From contig CAZCZZ010000015.1 in assembly GCA_964503335.1 (NCBI GenBank), positions 1 through 64,000 of the forward strand: a DNA stretch of 64,000 nucleotides, in the 5' to 3' direction. The notes under the pieces are model-generated. The model saw only the letters and a program-made list of their open reading frames with translations, was not told the DNA's origin and did not search any database. A program made the translations under genes and the position numbers. Positions within the stretch are counted from its first letter, which is position 1. Each line of letters begins with the position of its first letter. This document shows positions 62,059-64,000 of this stretch, one piece after another. Origin of the DNA: CAZCZZ01 sp964503335 (lineage in GTDB: Bacteria; Verrucomicrobiota; Kiritimatiellia; CAIVKH01).

Positions 62059-62928
62059 ATGAAACTACCACAGATTCAGGACCGCATCGTGCTCGTCACA
62101 GGCTGCTCGACAGGCATAGGGGCCGCAACCGCGCATATGCTGCGCGACCGCGGATGGACTGTCGTTCCAACGGCTCGCAAGCCGGCTGATCTCGATAAGC
62201 TTCGCGCCGACGGCTTCAAGCCCGTGGCGCTTGACGTTTCCGACGCCGCATCCGTGAAACAATGCGCAGCCGAGACGCTGGCGCTGACCGGCGGGAAGCT
62301 TGGCGCGATTGTGAACAATGCGGGGTTCGGTCAGGCTGGCGCGGTGGAGGATCTTCCTCGCGATATCCTGCGGTACCAGATCGAAGTGAACCTCGTCGGA
62401 GCGGTGGATCTCGCCAACCAGTTCATCCCCCTTTTCCGCAAACAAGGCTGGGGACGCATCGTCAATATCAGTTCCGTACTCGGTCGCGTGACCATCCCGT
62501 ACTACGGAAGCTACTGCGCGTCGAAACACGCCATGGAGTCCATCTCCGACGCGCTGCGCATCGAGCTGCACGGCTCGGGCGTGGGCGTCATCCTTATCGA
62601 GCCCGGCCCCATCATCTCGGAGTTCCGCCACAACGCCGCGGCCCGCGCCCAATCATCGCTCGATCTCCAACACGCGACGCACGCCTCGTATTACGAGAAG
62701 GAGATCAAGCGGCGCATCAACCAGACGAAGAAGCCGGACGCCTTCAACAAACCACCGGAACATGTCGCCGTGAAAGTCGTCCACGCCCTGGAATCCGGCA
62801 ATCCGAAGCGCAGGTATTGCGTGACGATCCCTGCCTACCTCGGCGCGTTCGCCCGTCGCTTCCTGCCCGATTCCATCATGGACTGGTCGCTGACGAGGAA
62901 GATGGCGAAGCGCGCGGCGGCTACGTGA
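62059..62928 (+). CDS. Short-chain dehydrogenase/reductase
   Basis: A 289-residue classical SDR. It has VTGCSTGIGAATAHML (TGxxxGIG), NNAGFG, INISSVLGRVTI (Ser), and YYGSYCASKHAMESIS (YxxxK). The ending IPAYLGAFARRFLPDSIMDW is a family feature of retinol-type SDRs, so lipid substrates are likely but unproven. ATG 62059 is preferred to the open frame from 61990. Confidence 0.85.
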   Translation: MKLPQIQDRIVLVTGCSTGIGAATAHMLRDRGWTVVPTARKPADLDKLRADGFKPVALDVSDAASVKQCAAETLALTGGKLGAIVNNAGFGQAGAVEDLPRDILRYQIEVNLVGAVDLANQFIPLFRKQGWGRIVNISSVLGRVTIPYYGSYCASKHAMESISDALRIELHGSGVGVILIEPGPIISEFRHNAAARAQSSLDLQHATHASYYEKEIKRRINQTKKPDAFNKPPEHVAVKVVHALESGNPKRRYCVTIPAYLGAFARRFLPDSIMDWSLTRKMAKRAAAT

Positions 62929-63897
62929 TCAGCCAACTTCTGTAGCCGGGGTCGCCGAACCCGGTCCTCCGGCCTCATCGAGGCCGGCTACAGCCGCCAC
63001 CGGCTCAATCGGATCAAGCACCCAGCGCTTGTTGTACCAGAAGTACTGCTCCGGCTCCTCGCGGATGGCCTTGTCGTAGATGTCCATCACGTGCTGCGTC
63101 ATGCGCTGCCAGTCCGTTTCCTTGTCGATGTCCGGATTCGGATAGATCGGATCATGGATCCGCCAGCGGTGACGTCCCCAGCCCACGCGCGTGATCACAG
63201 CGGGAAAGACAGGGACACCGGCTTGGCGGGCGAAGAGCGCCATGCCGCCCACCACATTCGCCTCCGCGCCGAGGAACCGGACCTTCACGCCAGGGGTCTT
63301 CGACCGCAGGTCGGTCATGAACGCGAGCACCTTTCCGGCGCGAAGGTTCTTGATCACTTTGCGGAGAACGGATGAATCGCGCGGAATGGTCTCGATGCCC
63401 GTGATGCCGCGCATGCGGTTCAGGTATTCATCGGTCAGCGGGTTCTTCTGCTTCCCAACGACAAAGAACATCGGGAGGTCGAACTTCTGGGCCGCCACGC
63501 CGGCAAGATCCCAATTGCCGGTATGCGGCACGACGAGAATCCCGCCCTGCCCTGGCTTCAACGTATCGCGAACCTTGTGGATCTCCTGGTAATCAATGAC
63601 CTTGACCACCCACTCCTTCGTCACCTTCCCCATCCGCACGACTTCGACGGCGTTGAAGAATGTGTTGCGGAGCGAAATCCAGGCGATGTGGTTGACTTGG
63701 CGATTCGTGTACTTATCGCCGAACACTTCCCGGATGCGGGCCTTCGCGGGTGCCACGCGAAAGCGCACAATGTGGAAGAAGATCCGGGCGAGCAGCCAGC
63801 CGACGAACAGCGCTGCGCGGTACGGGAGTATATTCAACAACCCCGACAAGCCGCGGAGGAATCCGTATTCAACCACATGTTTGAGCCGGTACTTCAC
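62929..63897 (-). CDS. LpxL/HtrB-like lipid A acyltransferase
   Basis: A 322-residue lysophospholipid acyltransferase-like protein. The HTGNWD motif (IDYQEIHKV... VVPHTGNWDLAGVA) is the H-x4-D catalytic pair. TDEYLNRMRGI, then GMALFARQAGVPVFPAVITR, are further family parts. It adds an acyl chain to lipid A. The GTG at 63897 is my best start; the frame stays open to the window end. The last 20 or so residues (VAGLDEAGGPGSATPATEVG) come from the repeat at 62941-62993, not from the family. Confidence 0.82.
   Translation of the reverse strand: MKYRLKHVVEYGFLRGLSGLLNILPYRAALFVGWLLARIFFHIVRFRVAPAKARIREVFGDKYTNRQVNHIAWISLRNTFFNAVEVVRMGKVTKEWVVKVIDYQEIHKVRDTLKPGQGGILVVPHTGNWDLAGVAAQKFDLPMFFVVGKQKNPLTDEYLNRMRGITGIETIPRDSSVLRKVIKNLRAGKVLAFMTDLRSKTPGVKVRFLGAEANVVGGMALFARQAGVPVFPAVITRVGWGRHRWRIHDPIYPNPDIDKETDWQRMTQHVMDIYDKAIREEPEQYFWYNKRWVLDPIEPVAAVAGLDEAGGPGSATPATEVG
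62940..62993. repeat. CTGTAGCCGG...CCGGCTACAG element
   Basis: Composite hairpin with CTGTAGCCGG at 62940-62949 and CCGGCTACAG at 62984-62993 as ends. Inside it, CCGGCCT-CATCG-AGGCCGG (62969-62987) is a second perfect stem. It shares its TGTAGCCGGGGTCG head with the element at 31282. It lies inside the last codons of the acyltransferase gene. Confidence 0.6.
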
Positions 63898-64000
63898 AGG
63901 GGTGCAATTGATAGCGGCTGGACGCCCGTGAGTCAGCCCGGAAATTGCACGGAGAAGGTCGGTTCCCGGTCTTCCACTCCTCCAATCCTTGGAAGCCAAC

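Overview
The window looks like about 64 kb of chromosome from a Gram-negative (diderm) bacterium of the PVC group, most likely Verrucomicrobiota or Kiritimatiellota. It is probably from a draft or metagenome assembly, because two runs of exactly 100 N (41349-41448 and 46038-46137) mark scaffold gaps. A diderm envelope is shown by genes for LptD, KdtA, an LpxL-type acyltransferase, LolCD and a MipA/OmpV-like porin. The PVC assignment is an inference. It rests on secreted proteins with a characteristic C-terminal (N)YRLxRSxxL domain, a bacterial family B DNA polymerase next to smc, an mcsA-mcsB-clpC cluster in a diderm, and dispersed TGTAGCCG and ACCACGAATGGACACGAAT palindromic repeats. No phage, plasmid, CRISPR array, rRNA or complete insertion sequence was seen.

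Layout. 101-8485 (minus): an outer-membrane MipA-like protein, a secreted CBM20-esterase, and a tightly packed set for extracellular polysaccharide or glycan work (M20 peptidase, GT39 membrane glycosyltransferase, GT2, Wzx-like flippase, RmlD-like reductase). 8657-15342 (plus): smc, a family B polymerase, and two type II secretion/pilin-like pseudopilins in one coupled operon. 15305-24711 (minus): IMPase, nucleotide-sugar epimerase, lptD, an unknown zinc-ribbon membrane protein, DUF2167, EVE, FMN reductase. 22210-27194: ilvE-mcsA-mcsB-clpC, the arginine-phosphorylation/degradation module without ctsR. 27232-30589: lolD-lolC/E-lysS. 30723-31280 (plus): a hexapeptide acetyltransferase. 31315-38828: a complete SUF operon under an IscR-like Rrf2 regulator (rrf2-sufT-sufC-sufB-sufD-Rieske-sufS-sufU), followed by phzF and FKBP. 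38916-43217: ferredoxin-NADP reductase-like protein, murB, PduO-type ATR, aldo/keto reductase (interrupted by a gap), kdtA.

43676-48093 holds one very large secreted repeat protein (FN3, tandem 102-residue ASH-like repeats, PKD, two NBR1-type Ig domains, CBM6, calcium-type repeat). A gap breaks it inside the repeats. Downstream genes of a DNA-processing group follow at 48394-56190 (minus): fmt-aroB-unknown-dprA-four-helix-bundle protein-topA-xerC. TopA carries three tandem copies of an unfamiliar C-terminal module instead of zinc fingers. 56201-63897: a long inverted repeat, a dicarboxylate symporter, a PepSY-like acidic secreted protein, tRNA-Ala(GGC), tRNA-Leu(CAG), DoxX, a DEAD-box helicase, an M48 lipoprotein protease, an SDR and a lipid A-type acyltransferase.

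Most of the window is ordinary housekeeping. The parts most worth a second look are the repeat protein and its gap, the TopA C-terminus, the four-helix cassette inside the topA-dprA operon, the unknown 201-residue gene next to dprA, and the dispersed palindromes.
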